DNA of 64,000 nucleotides from contig NC_061475.1 of the NCBI RefSeq assembly GCF_022581195.2, forward strand, positions 6,014,001 through 6,078,000. Reading direction: 5' to 3'. Positions 55,690-64,000 of this stretch are shown piece after piece. The notes under the pieces were generated by a model. That model saw nothing but the letters and a program-made list of their open reading frames with translations, was not told where the DNA came from and made no database searches. Both the position numbers and the translations under genes were made by a program. Numbering within the stretch: position 1 is the stretch's first letter; each line of letters starts with the position of its first letter. The stretch comes from Helicoverpa zea. Its lineage: Eukaryota; Arthropoda; Insecta; Lepidoptera; Noctuidae.

Positions 55690-55830
55690 CTTTGATTTTG
55701 CTGACCCCGTAGTCGCTGGCATAAGGGACAGGATCCGCGTACGAAGTCGCGGGCAGAAGCTAGTGTACCATATATGTGTATTTGTATTTTTATGGACCCT
55801 AGTTGCCTGAAATAAAGGAATAAATAAAAA
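55690..55830 (+). repeat. Helitron 3' end followed by a LINE-type tail
   Basis: ACGAAGTCGCGGGCAGAAGC then TAGT is a Helitron-type end. TGGACCCTAGTTGCCTGAAA then TAAAGGAATAAATAAAA is an A-rich tail typical of lepidopteran transcripts or LINEs. Confidence 0.45.
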
Positions 55831-56792
55831 AATAAAAAATAATGCTACAACTTAGTAAGTATGTATTATTAATTTCACTTGCATTCTCATAAAACGGCTG
55901 CAAAGAATAACACATGAAAACATTGCTATGACTCTTTTATTAGGCGTTCTATTATATCCAGATTTTAATCATTTCAACTATTTATATGATCAATTTATTT
56001 GTCTACAGGTTCAAAAAAATACTCAACCAATTTTTTTTTTATGAACAGACTTCTATTAATAGGTGAAAACCTAGCAAGTAGGTAAATCATGATGGTGTCA
56101 GTAAATGATAAAGTAGATTTTTATTGATAAAAATTACCCCTGAATGAATGATGAAATGATCGTAGGTATTTTTTTATATCATCTCCAAGAACATCATAAC
56201 ACCTAAATCCATTCCATATTCGAAAAACCAAAGTTATTCGTAAGCAGTTGATCCGACCAATCAGAGGCGCTATCAATATATTCATAGCGTTTTCCAACAC
56301 AACTGTGTTACAATATTTCCAGCTATTTCTCTTCAGAGGGAATTCTGTTGGAGTTTTCTTTTTCAATTTCAAACTGTCTCTAGTCTGGGGCTCGCGAAAC
56401 AAGTGCGGAAGTACGGGTTGAGACTGTTTTTGTGTGGATATGACTGGTTTTTATTTAAGGTAAAGTTTTTTTGGGACATTTTTGGGTAGGTATGTTATGG
56501 TATGGTGTAGGCTATCTGTCTGTTAGTTCGTTTCCATAATGATAGGTATAAATATTTATTCTTGTGCTAGGGAGCTTTTTTTTTTAATTTATGTTAAAAA
56601 AATGTTTCATAAGTTTAAACTTATTTTGTGAGTATTTTTCATTTGTAGTTGATTTTTTTTTAATCTAGTAAGTGATGAAGCGTATAAATATCTTTGGTCA
56701 TGTTCATTCTAATAAAAAATCTCTTTTCCACTTTATACGCAATATTAATAGGTGTGACGACATATACAGTAATTTCGCGAATGGTAATCACA
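55831..56792. other. No recognisable gene
   Basis: AT-rich. A 93-codon frame on - (56121-56402) has no domain. The last 150 bases would hold upstream control of the tRNA gene; ATAAATATC at 56686 is a possible TATA-like box. Confidence 0.45.
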
Positions 56793-56864
56793 TCTTCGGT
56801 AGTATAGTGGTAAGTATCCCCGCCTGTCACGCGGGAGACCGGGGTTCGATTCCCCGCCGGAGAG
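56793..56864 (+). tRNA. tRNA-Asp (anticodon GUC)
   Basis: 72 bases. The acceptor stem TCTTCGG pairs with CCGGAGA (all seven pairs, one U-G), with discriminator G at 56864. The D arm is TAGTATAGTGGTAAGTATC (A box). The anticodon arm CCCGC-CTGTCAC-GCGGG has GTC at 56826-56828. The T arm holds GGTTCGATTCC (B box). TTTT at 56869-56872 can end Pol III transcription. The sequence is close to the conserved animal tRNA-Asp. CCA is not encoded, as expected in a eukaryote. No mutation breaks a stem, so it is likely functional. It is the clearest host gene in the window. Confidence 0.95.
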
Positions 56865-57353
56865 ATTCTTTTGCGATTTCTACCAATGCCAAAATCTGCT
56901 TTTTTACACTTTATAGTATTTTTGGCAATTTTTTAATACCTTTTATAAATAAATATATTTTTTTTATCAAATATGTAGTAAAGTCTCATCCACACTAAAC
57001 CAATGAATATCAAAGCGACGCGATGTCTAAAATTCGCTGTTATAGGAAGAGCTTCGAAAAAAGACCAGCGAGACACTCTGTCTAATAGAATTTAAATTGT
57101 TCCTCCTTCAGTTTGTTTATATTTTGTCTTATTTGCATGCTGAACTGACTTGATTCTTATACTATTGAAATATAAACGTGGCATCTTTTTTCCAAGCTTT
57201 TTAGTTTCGCCATCGATACTAAAGTAATAAAAACGAAATATTATTTATTTGTTTGTGCCCTAAAGGCTTCGAAACTACCTACTGAACTGTATTTAAAAAT
57301 TATTTCACTGTTTAAAAGCTACTTTTTCCGGAGTAACATCTAGGTACTTTAGA
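56865..57353. other. No recognisable gene
   Basis: AT-rich flank between the tRNA and the gypsy LTR. Confidence 0.45.
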
Positions 57354-57576
57354 TGGTGGGGTGTCGTGTTCAGAGATAAGTAAATAAACTGAATACTAAT
57401 TAATACACTTTTATTTTCTGACTCCAATTAGGTTACATGGGATTTGGTACGGTCACAATATTTAGTAGCGTGCGTTGGTAGTGCGATATACGGGACAACT
57501 GGAGAGGCGAACACAATGCAAGTACAGTATGAACAATATTGATGCGTCAACAATTAGTGTAGGTCCCACTACATCA
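57354..57576 (-). repeat. 3' LTR of the CsRn1-type element
   Basis: Reads TGATGTAGTGGGACC...GACACCCCACCA on -. It is identical to 63031-63253 as read. AATAAAAGTG near the U5 side (57406-57420 region) can serve as the poly-A signal. Confidence 0.9.
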
Positions 57577-57592
57577 TTCCTCCCCTTTTTTT
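57577..57592 (-). other. Polypurine tract
   Basis: AAAAAAGGGGAGGAA on - directly before the 3' LTR, the expected plus-strand primer for Ty3/gypsy. Confidence 0.75.
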
Positions 57593-58447
57593 AAAAAAAA
57601 ATTTGACAAAAGATTTTTTTACAAAAAAAAATATTCTTATCCAGTTGCTATATAATCCAAGAAGCTTACAATGTTCACAAACAATATTATTAAATTACAG
57701 TCTCAACAAAAATTTGCTTACAGTATACATTTATACAATAACAACTTTGAAACAAGATGCTTGACGGGTTGTGCGATAAGCGCATGTTTGTCTCAGTACT
57801 ACTGGCTTTGTACCTAATGGCTTAGTGATTAAAAGATACACCTCTCGTGCCTGAGAGTGCGGGTTCAAACTTATGTTCATTATTACAAATTGAATATCAA
57901 ATACAGAGTAAAAAATCTATCTTCAAACAGGACAAAACTTTCTAAAAAAAAATCTTAAACTAAGTACAAAATGTTCTTAACCTTTGTGTTATACTCTGTT
58001 CTCCTCTCTTGGAGTCATTGTGGCCGGCCGGTACCAACAATACAAACTATGCAGAATGTCCTACGATCGAAAAACAAAATATAACACAATACGTCCTGTA
58101 ACTGCCTTAAATCTATGTAATACACTACTCATATACGTCTATTACAGTTGCGGAACACTTCTAGCGAGTCCGTCTTGACATTTAATGTGATTACATACAT
58201 AATAGGTAACATGAAATATACATAATCTATATTATATACGATATACGTTAAGGGTAGTTATCATGCCGGGTTACTCTGCTATACATATTAAAAAATAAAA
58301 TTACACGCTTGGCCTACTCGTACGAATGACCAAGAGTCTCCAGTATCCGACATGATGACGCCATAAAAAATATACATTCACTACTGTTTAACATTCACTA
58401 CACATTCACACAAATATAATATCACTTGAGAGAACGAAGGTTTTTGA
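57593..58447 (-). other. 3' untranslated region of the CsRn1-type element
   Basis: No ORF of note in element sense. It holds a tRNA-like stretch (next entry). A frame on + (57984-58178) is antisense and without a domain. Confidence 0.5.
57806..57890 (+). repeat. tRNA/SINE-like stretch inside the element
   Basis: CCTAATGGCTTAGTGATTAA (A-box-like) and GAGTGCGGGTTCAAACTTAT (B-box-like) at tRNA-like spacing. No closed cloverleaf. It might be a nested SINE head or part of the element. Confidence 0.35.
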
Positions 58448-58753
58448 TCAGAATATTATTATCAAAGCACAACTTTGGCTGTTGGCGGTGGACTCATTGT
58501 AAGTATGTTGAGGTTGCACAGTTTCGACCTTAATACTAGGTAAGGCTACAGAACTGGCTACCATTTCTTTTCTTAACCATTTTCTCACGCCTCTAATAAA
58601 TCTTCGTTTCAGTGCGTAGGCAAATACCATGATTAACATTATTATAATAACTATCATCACTATGCCAATAATATTTAACTTATTATGTACATGGGCCACA
58701 TTAGATAAATTTTCGTTTACAGTTACGTTCCCTTTCGTTTGATTAGAACCCAT
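58448..58753 (-). CDS. Small ORF3: predicted single-pass membrane protein, unknown function
   Basis: 101 residues from an ATG in good context (GCAAAATGG). The first 25 residues hold three N-glycosylation sequons (NQT, NVT, NLS). One strong membrane helix follows at about 28-49 (IIGIVMIVIIIMLIMVFAYA), then a basic stretch KRRFIRGVRKWLRKEM and a Ser/Thr-rich end. MGSNQT also fits an N-myristoylation motif, so topology is open. It lies 128 bases after pol in the same strand and inside the LTRs, the place env occupies in other elements. It lacks the size, cysteines and cleavage site of an envelope protein. CsRn1-type elements are not known to carry such a gene, as far as I know. It might be expressed from a spliced RNA. 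Confidence 0.6.
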   Translation of the reverse strand: MGSNQTKGNVTVNENLSNVAHVHNKLNIIGIVMIVIIIMLIMVFAYALKRRFIRGVRKWLRKEMVASSVALPSIKVETVQPQHTYNESTANSQSCALIIIF

Positions 58754-58881
58754 TTTGCTAATTTAGTCCGCTATACTGATGTATCGTCTCAACGTAAATG
58801 AAATTAAAGATCACGATACCACAATTTGAAACTAATGTCCTAAATAAATCTGCAAAATTGACATTTTAACAATAAAATAAT

Positions 58882-61800
58882 TTATCGGTATTTCAATGGC
58901 TTTTTGCTTACTCGACCAGTTCGCGTAGTATAAACTTTACTATCGGGTTCGTCCGTTTGAATTGTTACTTTTTTCGTAACTTTTCGACAAACGGCATCCC
59001 TATTACTATTATCAACTGCTTTAGATTGCGATTCATCCTCTATTAACATGTACGCTGGTTTCAGACGATCTATAGAAACTTTAACTTGTCGGTCGGGCAA
59101 CCGAATACAAAATACTTTATTATCTCTACTTATGACGCGATATGGTCCGTCGTATGGTGGTTGTAACGGTTTCCGTACTGCGTCATTACGGATAAAAATA
59201 TATTCACAATCATACAAGTCTTTATGCACAAAAATCTTATTTGGTGACTTATTTTTCCTATTAGATGGCTTTAACCCGTCAATTACAGCTTTTAACTTAT
59301 TTACGAAATTTTCAGAATCGCTAATTTTCAAATCAGTTGTATCATAAAAGTCACCGGGTACTCTAATATTACTGCCATACAACATTTGTGCAGCGGTTAC
59401 GCCTGTATCTAATTTTATCGTTGTGCGTAACCCCAACATTACAGTTGCCAATTCGTCAACCCAGCATTTATTATTTAAGCGAGCCATTAACGCGGCTTTT
59501 AAAGATCTATGCCAACGTTCTACTAAACCATTACATTGAGGATGATACGGAGTTGTACGTGTCTTTATAATTCCCATTAAAATCATTAATTCTTTGAATA
59601 AGTTACTTTCGAACTGACGACCCTGGTCACTAGTGAGCTTTATAGGACAACCAAAACGACTAATCCAACCTTCATATAATGTTTTCGCTACGATTTCTGC
59701 AGTTATCTCTTTTAGTGGAAATGCCTCTGGCCAACGAGTGAATCTATCGATAATCGTTAAACAATATCTATAACCTTCTGGCGAGGTTGGTAACGGTCCT
59801 ATAATATCAATATGTATATGCTCAAAACGTTTAGTACTTTTAAAGGACTCTAAATCGGAAACCGTATGTTTTTGAACTTTCGCTCTTTGACATTTTACAC
59901 ATGTTTTAGCCCAATTACCAATATCTCTATTCATTTCAGGCCAAAAATATCTATCTTTTACTAATTTTTTACTTGTCTTAATACCAGGATGACTTAAATT
60001 ATGAATAGAATCAAAAGCTAAGCGACGAAATTTTTCAGGTAAATATGGTCTTGCACTATTAGTAGACATTTCGCAATAAACATGTTTATCAGTATCGAGT
60101 AACGTTACACGTTTCAATATTACTTTACTGTTGTTGTTTGACGCCCTCAATAATTTTGCAAGCTGTTCGTCAACTTCCTGCGCAGTGGCGAGTTCTGCGA
60201 AATCTAACGTCGTGGGACATGTTATTGTTTCAACTCTAGATAATGTGTCAGCAACTATATTATTATTTCCACTAATGTGTCGTATGTCAGTACTAAATTC
60301 ACTAATAAACATAATTTGCCTAGTTCGCCTAGAAGTTTCTCTATTGGTACCTAATTTAGTAAACGCGAAAGTTAATGGTTTATGATCTGTAAAAATTATT
60401 AATTCTTGCCCTTCAACTAAATTACGAAAATGTATGATTGCTAAATAAATTGCTAAAAGTTCTCTATCATACGTACTATATTTCTTTTGTGCTTCAGTTA
60501 ATTTTTTCGAAAAATATCCTAAAGGTTTCCAATTTCCATCAACTTTTTGTTGCAATACTGCACCTACACTTGTGTCTGATGCGTCCGTCATCAATGACAA
60601 AGGTGTATGTGCCGATGGGAAATACAATAAGGTAGCATTTTTAAGGTCATCTTTACATTTTTCAAAATTTTTCGTAGCTTCAGGTGTCCAATTGATTTTA
60701 CTTTTATCCTTACGCCTTGAATTCCCTAAATATTTATTTAACGCTGCCTGATGATCAGCTGAATGAGGTATATGAGCTCTATAAAAATTTAACATGCCTA
60801 AAAATCTTCTAAGTTCCTCTACAGTATCCGGCTTTGGAAAATCAATAATCGCTTTAACTTTATCTTCTAATGGTTTAATTCCTTCTGTAGAGACTTCAAA
60901 ACCCAAAAACTCTAATTTATCTTTACCAAAACTACACTTTGAAAAATTAATCGTTATACCAAATTCATTAAAACGTTCAAAAACTTTTCGTAAATGTTCT
61001 CTATGCTGCTCTTCATTTTCCGATGCAATGATGACGTCATCTACGTAATTAAAAAGAAAATCTAAGTCTTGTAAAACAGTATGATGCATAAAACGTTGAA
61101 AAGTTTGTGCAGCATTTCTTAATCCAAATGGCATACGCACGAATTCGAATAAACCAAACGGTGTTATGACGGCAGTTTTCTCAATGTCATTTTCCGAAAC
61201 TGGCACACAATAATAGGCTCTATTTATATCTAGCTTTGAGAAAACCTTTTTATTATCTAACATATACGTAAAATCATGAAGACGGGGAACTGGATATCGA
61301 TCAGGCTTGGTAATCGCATTTAAACGTCTATAATCTCCACAAGGTCTAATATTCCCGTCCTTCTTAGGAACAACATGCAAGGGACTTGCCCAAGCGCTTT
61401 TACTCGGCCTACAAATTCCAAGCTCTTGCATAATCTTAAACTCATTTTTAGCTTTTACGTACCTGTCTGGTGGTAACTGCCTGGCTCGTGCGTGCACTGG
61501 AGGTCCTGTGGTCTCAATGTGATGACAAACATTATGTTTAGGCGTTTCTTTGTACGAAACTGGTTTAGTTAGTTCTGGAAATTCACATAATAAATCATAA
61601 TAAGGGCAATTATTTACGATAGTTTTCAAAGTGGGCTCACTAGAATTAGAAAGATTGCCTTTGGTGCTTAAATTAGTTACTTGATCGATTAACCTTCGTC
61701 CGTTCAAGTCAATTAACAACTGAAAATTAGCTAAGAAGTCAGCACCTAATATTGGTTGCTGTACGTCCGCTAATGTAAATAACCAACGGAATGCTCGTCT

Positions 61801-62037
61801 TAGATTTAAATCTAATTCTAAGTACAATGTACCATACGTGTTAATCTGAGTTCCATTTGCGGCAAAGAGTTTATAACAACACTCACTTGTATTACCTTTC
61901 ATGTAGGCTACTTTCCGCGGTAACACTGACACGTTTGCACCACTATCCACTAAGAAGTTTAAGCCCGATTTCCTGTCTCTGACACACAGACGGTGATTCC
62001 CGAAGGCACGGTCACAGCCTCCCGTCGCAGACTGCAC
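58882..62037 (-). CDS. Pol polyprotein of CsRn1-type gypsy element
   Basis: About 1051 residues from GTG at 62037; the -1 frame relative to Gag is open a little further upstream (to about 62085), so Pol is probably made by frameshift or reinitiation. Protease LVDSGANVSVLP (about 29-40). RT with KKDGNIRPCGDYRRLNA and NYVDDVI (about 332). RNase H with LMTDASDTSVGAVLQ (about 482). Integrase: H-X4-H (HNLSHPG region) and CVKCQ finger, then HIDIIGPLP (about 744), TSDQGRQFES (about 803) and GLVERWHRS (about 840). C-terminal part carries a basic DNA-binding tail. No internal stop. Length and order are normal, so it is likely active. Confidence 0.95.
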   Translation of the reverse strand: MQSATGGCDRAFGNHRLCVRDRKSGLNFLVDSGANVSVLPRKVAYMKGNTSECCYKLFAANGTQINTYGTLYLELDLNLRRAFRWLFTLADVQQPILGADFLANFQLLIDLNGRRLIDQVTNLSTKGNLSNSSEPTLKTIVNNCPYYDLLCEFPELTKPVSYKETPKHNVCHHIETTGPPVHARARQLPPDRYVKAKNEFKIMQELGICRPSKSAWASPLHVVPKKDGNIRPCGDYRRLNAITKPDRYPVPRLHDFTYMLDNKKVFSKLDINRAYYCVPVSENDIEKTAVITPFGLFEFVRMPFGLRNAAQTFQRFMHHTVLQDLDFLFNYVDDVIIASENEEQHREHLRKVFERFNEFGITINFSKCSFGKDKLEFLGFEVSTEGIKPLEDKVKAIIDFPKPDTVEELRRFLGMLNFYRAHIPHSADHQAALNKYLGNSRRKDKSKINWTPEATKNFEKCKDDLKNATLLYFPSAHTPLSLMTDASDTSVGAVLQQKVDGNWKPLGYFSKKLTEAQKKYSTYDRELLAIYLAIIHFRNLVEGQELIIFTDHKPLTFAFTKLGTNRETSRRTRQIMFISEFSTDIRHISGNNNIVADTLSRVETITCPTTLDFAELATAQEVDEQLAKLLRASNNNSKVILKRVTLLDTDKHVYCEMSTNSARPYLPEKFRRLAFDSIHNLSHPGIKTSKKLVKDRYFWPEMNRDIGNWAKTCVKCQRAKVQKHTVSDLESFKSTKRFEHIHIDIIGPLPTSPEGYRYCLTIIDRFTRWPEAFPLKEITAEIVAKTLYEGWISRFGCPIKLTSDQGRQFESNLFKELMILMGIIKTRTTPYHPQCNGLVERWHRSLKAALMARLNNKCWVDELATVMLGLRTTIKLDTGVTAAQMLYGSNIRVPGDFYDTTDLKISDSENFVNKLKAVIDGLKPSNRKNKSPNKIFVHKDLYDCEYIFIRNDAVRKPLQPPYDGPYRVISRDNKVFCIRLPDRQVKVSIDRLKPAYMLIEDESQSKAVDNSNRDAVCRKVTKKVTIQTDEPDSKVYTTRTGRVSKKPLKYR

Positions 62038-62042
62038 CGACT

Positions 62043-62882
62043 CTAGTTTTCCGCTGGCTTGTCCTTGTCGTGTTTTTTCTTCCAGTTACATGGATCCACG
62101 CATTTAGTTGCCTTGCTGCGATACTTATAATGGTAAAAACATAGCCAATTTGGATCTTCGAATTTCCTTGTGCGACTTCTTGACCCTGACCTGGATCTGT
62201 TGCGTCTAAAGTTATTCCTTCGCCAGTTATTTGAACGGCCTCGTGATCTTGACTCTAAATTTTGTAATCTATCACTCAATTTGTTTATTGCCGAAATAAT
62301 TTGGTCCTGAGAACCGGATGGGCCTGGTTCCTGTTTGACAGTCGCAACACTATTTATGGGAGTCGTTGTTTCCATTATTTTATCCGCTATTGATGCTAAT
62401 TTCTCTAGATCTTTTTCTTCCGTTACAGCTAAAACTCCTCGCACCGAATTTGGTAAATGATTCTGCCACATAACTATGAGTGTTTCGTTATTTACTCGTC
62501 CCCTGGCTAGGTCTTGCATTTTTCTTAGTAATTGTGATGGTTTCTGGTCGCCTAATTCCATTTCGCCAATGAGTTTTTTTACTTGCCGCTCTTCGGATTC
62601 TTGATATATAAATATCAACTTATTCTTCAAGGTCTCATATTTATTTTTCTCAGGGGGATCCACAAGGATCTGTGTAACTTGCTCAACTGCGTCCGGGGGT
62701 AATTTTGAAATAAGGACCTGGTACTTTGATTCGTCGGACATCTTCTGAGGATTTAGAACTGCTTCTGCTTGGATAAACCATGTTCTAGGCGACTTCTTCC
62801 AAAATTCCGGAATTCTAGCTGTGATGGAGATGGACGACAGTTGATGTTCTTCAATAACGACCTTCTTGTCTTCAGACGACAT
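62043..62882 (-). CDS. Gag of CsRn1-type gypsy element
   Basis: 279 residues from ATG. The capsid-like part starts near IPEFWKKSPRTWFIQAEAVL and YQVLISKLPPDAVEQV. A Ser/Arg-rich stretch (about 208-240, with RSRSGSRSRTRK) follows. Then comes CFYHYKYRSKATKCVDPCNW, a CX2HX9CX3C box, the unusual CHCC finger of the CsRn1 clade in place of CCHC knuckles. It should package the element RNA. It ends at TAG (62045-62043). Near the stop the gag frame reads GCG GAA AAC TAG and the pol frame is -1; GGAAAAC is a possible but non-canonical slip site. Upstream, 63024-62883 is the leader. Confidence 0.9.
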   Translation of the reverse strand: MSSEDKKVVIEEHQLSSISITARIPEFWKKSPRTWFIQAEAVLNPQKMSDESKYQVLISKLPPDAVEQVTQILVDPPEKNKYETLKNKLIFIYQESEERQVKKLIGEMELGDQKPSQLLRKMQDLARGRVNNETLIVMWQNHLPNSVRGVLAVTEEKDLEKLASIADKIMETTTPINSVATVKQEPGPSGSQDQIISAINKLSDRLQNLESRSRGRSNNWRRNNFRRNRSRSGSRSRTRKFEDPNWLCFYHYKYRSKATKCVDPCNWKKKHDKDKPAEN

Positions 62883-63012
62883 TATAATTTCTTAATTTGA
62901 CGCGCACTAATATTAAGCCGACACTACGTACACTTGTGTGAGTTGCCCCGGTCGTCCGATTCACTGAATTACAAGTCCAAATTCACTGGTTACAGTTCAC
63001 ACTTTCTCCACA

Positions 63013-63023
63013 CGGGGTCACCA
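63013..63023 (-). promoter_or_regulatory. Primer-binding site, tRNA-Trp type
   Basis: TGGTGACCCCG on -, seven bases after the LTR end. It is complementary to the 3' end of tRNA-Trp (…CGGGGTCACCA) for 11 bases, then diverges. tRNA-Trp priming is established for CsRn1. Confidence 0.7.
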
Positions 63024-63030
63024 ATTTAGA

Positions 63031-63253
63031 TGGTGGGGTGTCGTGTTCAGAGATAAGTAAATAAACTGAATACTAATTAATACACTTTTATTTTCTGACT
63101 CCAATTAGGTTACATGGGATTTGGTACGGTCACAATATTTAGTAGCGTGCGTTGGTAGTGCGATATACGGGACAACTGGAGAGGCGAACACAATGCAAGT
63201 ACAGTATGAACAATATTGATGCGTCAACAATTAGTGTAGGTCCCACTACATCA
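63031..63253 (-). repeat. 5' LTR of the CsRn1-type element
   Basis: Same sequence as 57354-57576 as read. It contains the promoter; no clear TATA box was found. Confidence 0.9.
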
Positions 63254-63255
63254 TT

Positions 63256-63288
63256 CCCGACGTGATTTGAACACGCAACCTTCTGATC
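63256..63288 (-). other. 33-base 3'-half of tRNA-Trp next to the LTR
   Basis: On -: GATCAGAAGGTTGCGTGTTC then AAATCACGTCGGG, matching the animal tRNA-Trp from the base after the anticodon through the T arm, as far as I recall that sequence. The 5' half and the last bases are missing. It lies two bases from the LTR. Confidence 0.65.
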
Positions 63289-63324
63289 ACGTGAACATTA
63301 ACATTATAAAGAAGTATTTGTAAC

Positions 63325-63491
63325 TTTGTATGTAGGGGGAAATCTTTGGAACCGCTGGTCGGATTTCCAAAATTCTTTCACTGATAGACAGCTACAATTT
63401 TCCTGAGTTCCATAGTCTATAGGTATTTTACTCCGGTACGGCCAGTAGTTCCCACGGGAAGCGGGTAAAACCGCTGCAAAACGGCTAGTAG
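63325..63491 (+). mobile_element. Helitron-like element
   Basis: GAACCGCTGGTCGGATTTCC, AAAATTCTTTCACTGATAGA in the body and GGGAAGCGGGTAAAACCGCT then GCAAAACGGCTAGTAGG at the end. The 5' TC end is degenerate. Confidence 0.5.
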
Positions 63492-64000
63492 GCTATAATT
63501 TACACAAATAAAAAATAATGTTAAGTAGGTACTTACGTAAAACAAAAGACAGCGCGCCTGTCGATTTCTCCAAGAATCCAAAATTGAATTAACGTCAAAC
63601 GTCAGTCCAAGGAATGTTTTTCTACAAACTGTGATATATTGGATTAACAATGCTATTTATTGGCACAGTTCAAATATGCATAAGTACGTACATATATGCG
63701 AGTGTGACATTTTTACGAACGTTTGTGTTTTAACGAACCTTCAAAACTGTTCATTTTTATTCTGTGCTACTTGGTATGTTGGTCCCTTGATTAATTTATT
63801 AATTTGTAAGAACCTAGTTTGAACCCATACCACCAAAATTATGTAAAAACCATTTTAACGGTCAGACATTTCATTGGTCTATTGTCATTGGCAAGGCACT
63901 TTGCACAGATAACTATATACTAGGTACTACAGTTTGGCAAATCCGTTACTGGCACTCACATCGTCTAACGTACCTAGTCTAAACGGTGAGCAGAGAACGT
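63492..64000. other. No recognisable gene
   Basis: AT-rich to the window end; small open frames have no domain. Confidence 0.45.

Larger units (their letters stand above)
57354..63253 (-). mobile_element. CsRn1-type Ty3/gypsy retrotransposon, intact and very young
   Basis: On the - strand: 5' LTR (63253-63031), primer site (63023-63013), gag, pol, a small ORF3, purine tract, 3' LTR. The LTRs read as identical over their whole length (the shared segment is 233 bases). All frames are intact. The CHCC finger in Gag and tRNA-Trp priming are marks of the CsRn1 clade. No target duplication was found. Confidence 0.9.

Noticed and set aside
56121..56402. 93-codon frame on -
   Set aside because: No domain and no coding support.

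Overview
The window looks like a stretch of moth or butterfly (Lepidoptera) nuclear genome. It is AT-rich and contains tRNA-derived SINEs with lepidopteran heads, short Helitron-like elements with the typical TCTATACTAAT start and CTAGT end, R1/Jockey/RTE-type LINE remnants, a Penelope-like element and two Ty3/gypsy elements. This assignment is by recognition of repeat families, without a database search. No complete host protein-coding gene is visible. The only host genes I can support are one intact tRNA-Asp(GUC) at 56793-56864 and two weak candidate exons (15040-15177 and 49029-49113).

Layout. 1-5660: a Ty3/gypsy element of Mdg3 type on the + strand, cut by the window edge; its gag-pol frame is open to base 2. 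5660-9212: a duplicated 140-bp segment, R1-LINE 3' tails, a 202-bp MITE packed with ACTGAC/GTCAGT, a Helitron, a SINE and a near-perfect 162-bp foldback. 10981-12210: a MITE with inverted ends, split by a 5'-truncated R1-like LINE that has a 15-bp target-site duplication. 13084-14629: a Penelope-like element (reverse transcriptase plus GIY-YIG nuclease) with a 13-bp duplication; a second, shorter copy with a large inverted head lies at 39357-40082. 16291-20600: a near full-length Jockey/CR1-type LINE on the - strand with intact ORF1 and ORF2. 22806-23206: a very GC-rich PIF/Harbinger-like MITE with 83-bp ends and TTA duplication. 24-39 kb: LINE, SINE and MITE remnants. 41267-41902: a zinc-finger plus restriction-like-endonuclease-type domain, probably the C-terminus of another LINE class. 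52.9-55.4 kb: an RTE remnant, an octamer microsatellite, a 122-bp tandem repeat, a 615-bp insert with 17-bp duplication, and a SINE. 57354-63253: a very young Ty3/gypsy element of CsRn1 type on the - strand, with LTRs that read as identical, intact gag and pol, a tRNA-Trp-type primer site, and a small membrane-protein ORF between pol and the 3' LTR.

How the parts work together. The CsRn1-type element is the most complete unit: LTR promoter, tRNA-Trp primer site, Gag with a CHCC finger, Pol in the -1 frame, a small ORF3, purine tract and LTR. The LINE at 16-20 kb and the Penelope copies also look recent. Most of the rest is non-autonomous or decayed. The best candidates for something undescribed are ORF3 of the CsRn1-type element, the 3'-half tRNA-Trp sequence touching its LTR, the 162-bp and 91-bp foldbacks, and the endonuclease-like domain at 41 kb. 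All coordinates of repeat edges are read by eye and may be off by a few bases.
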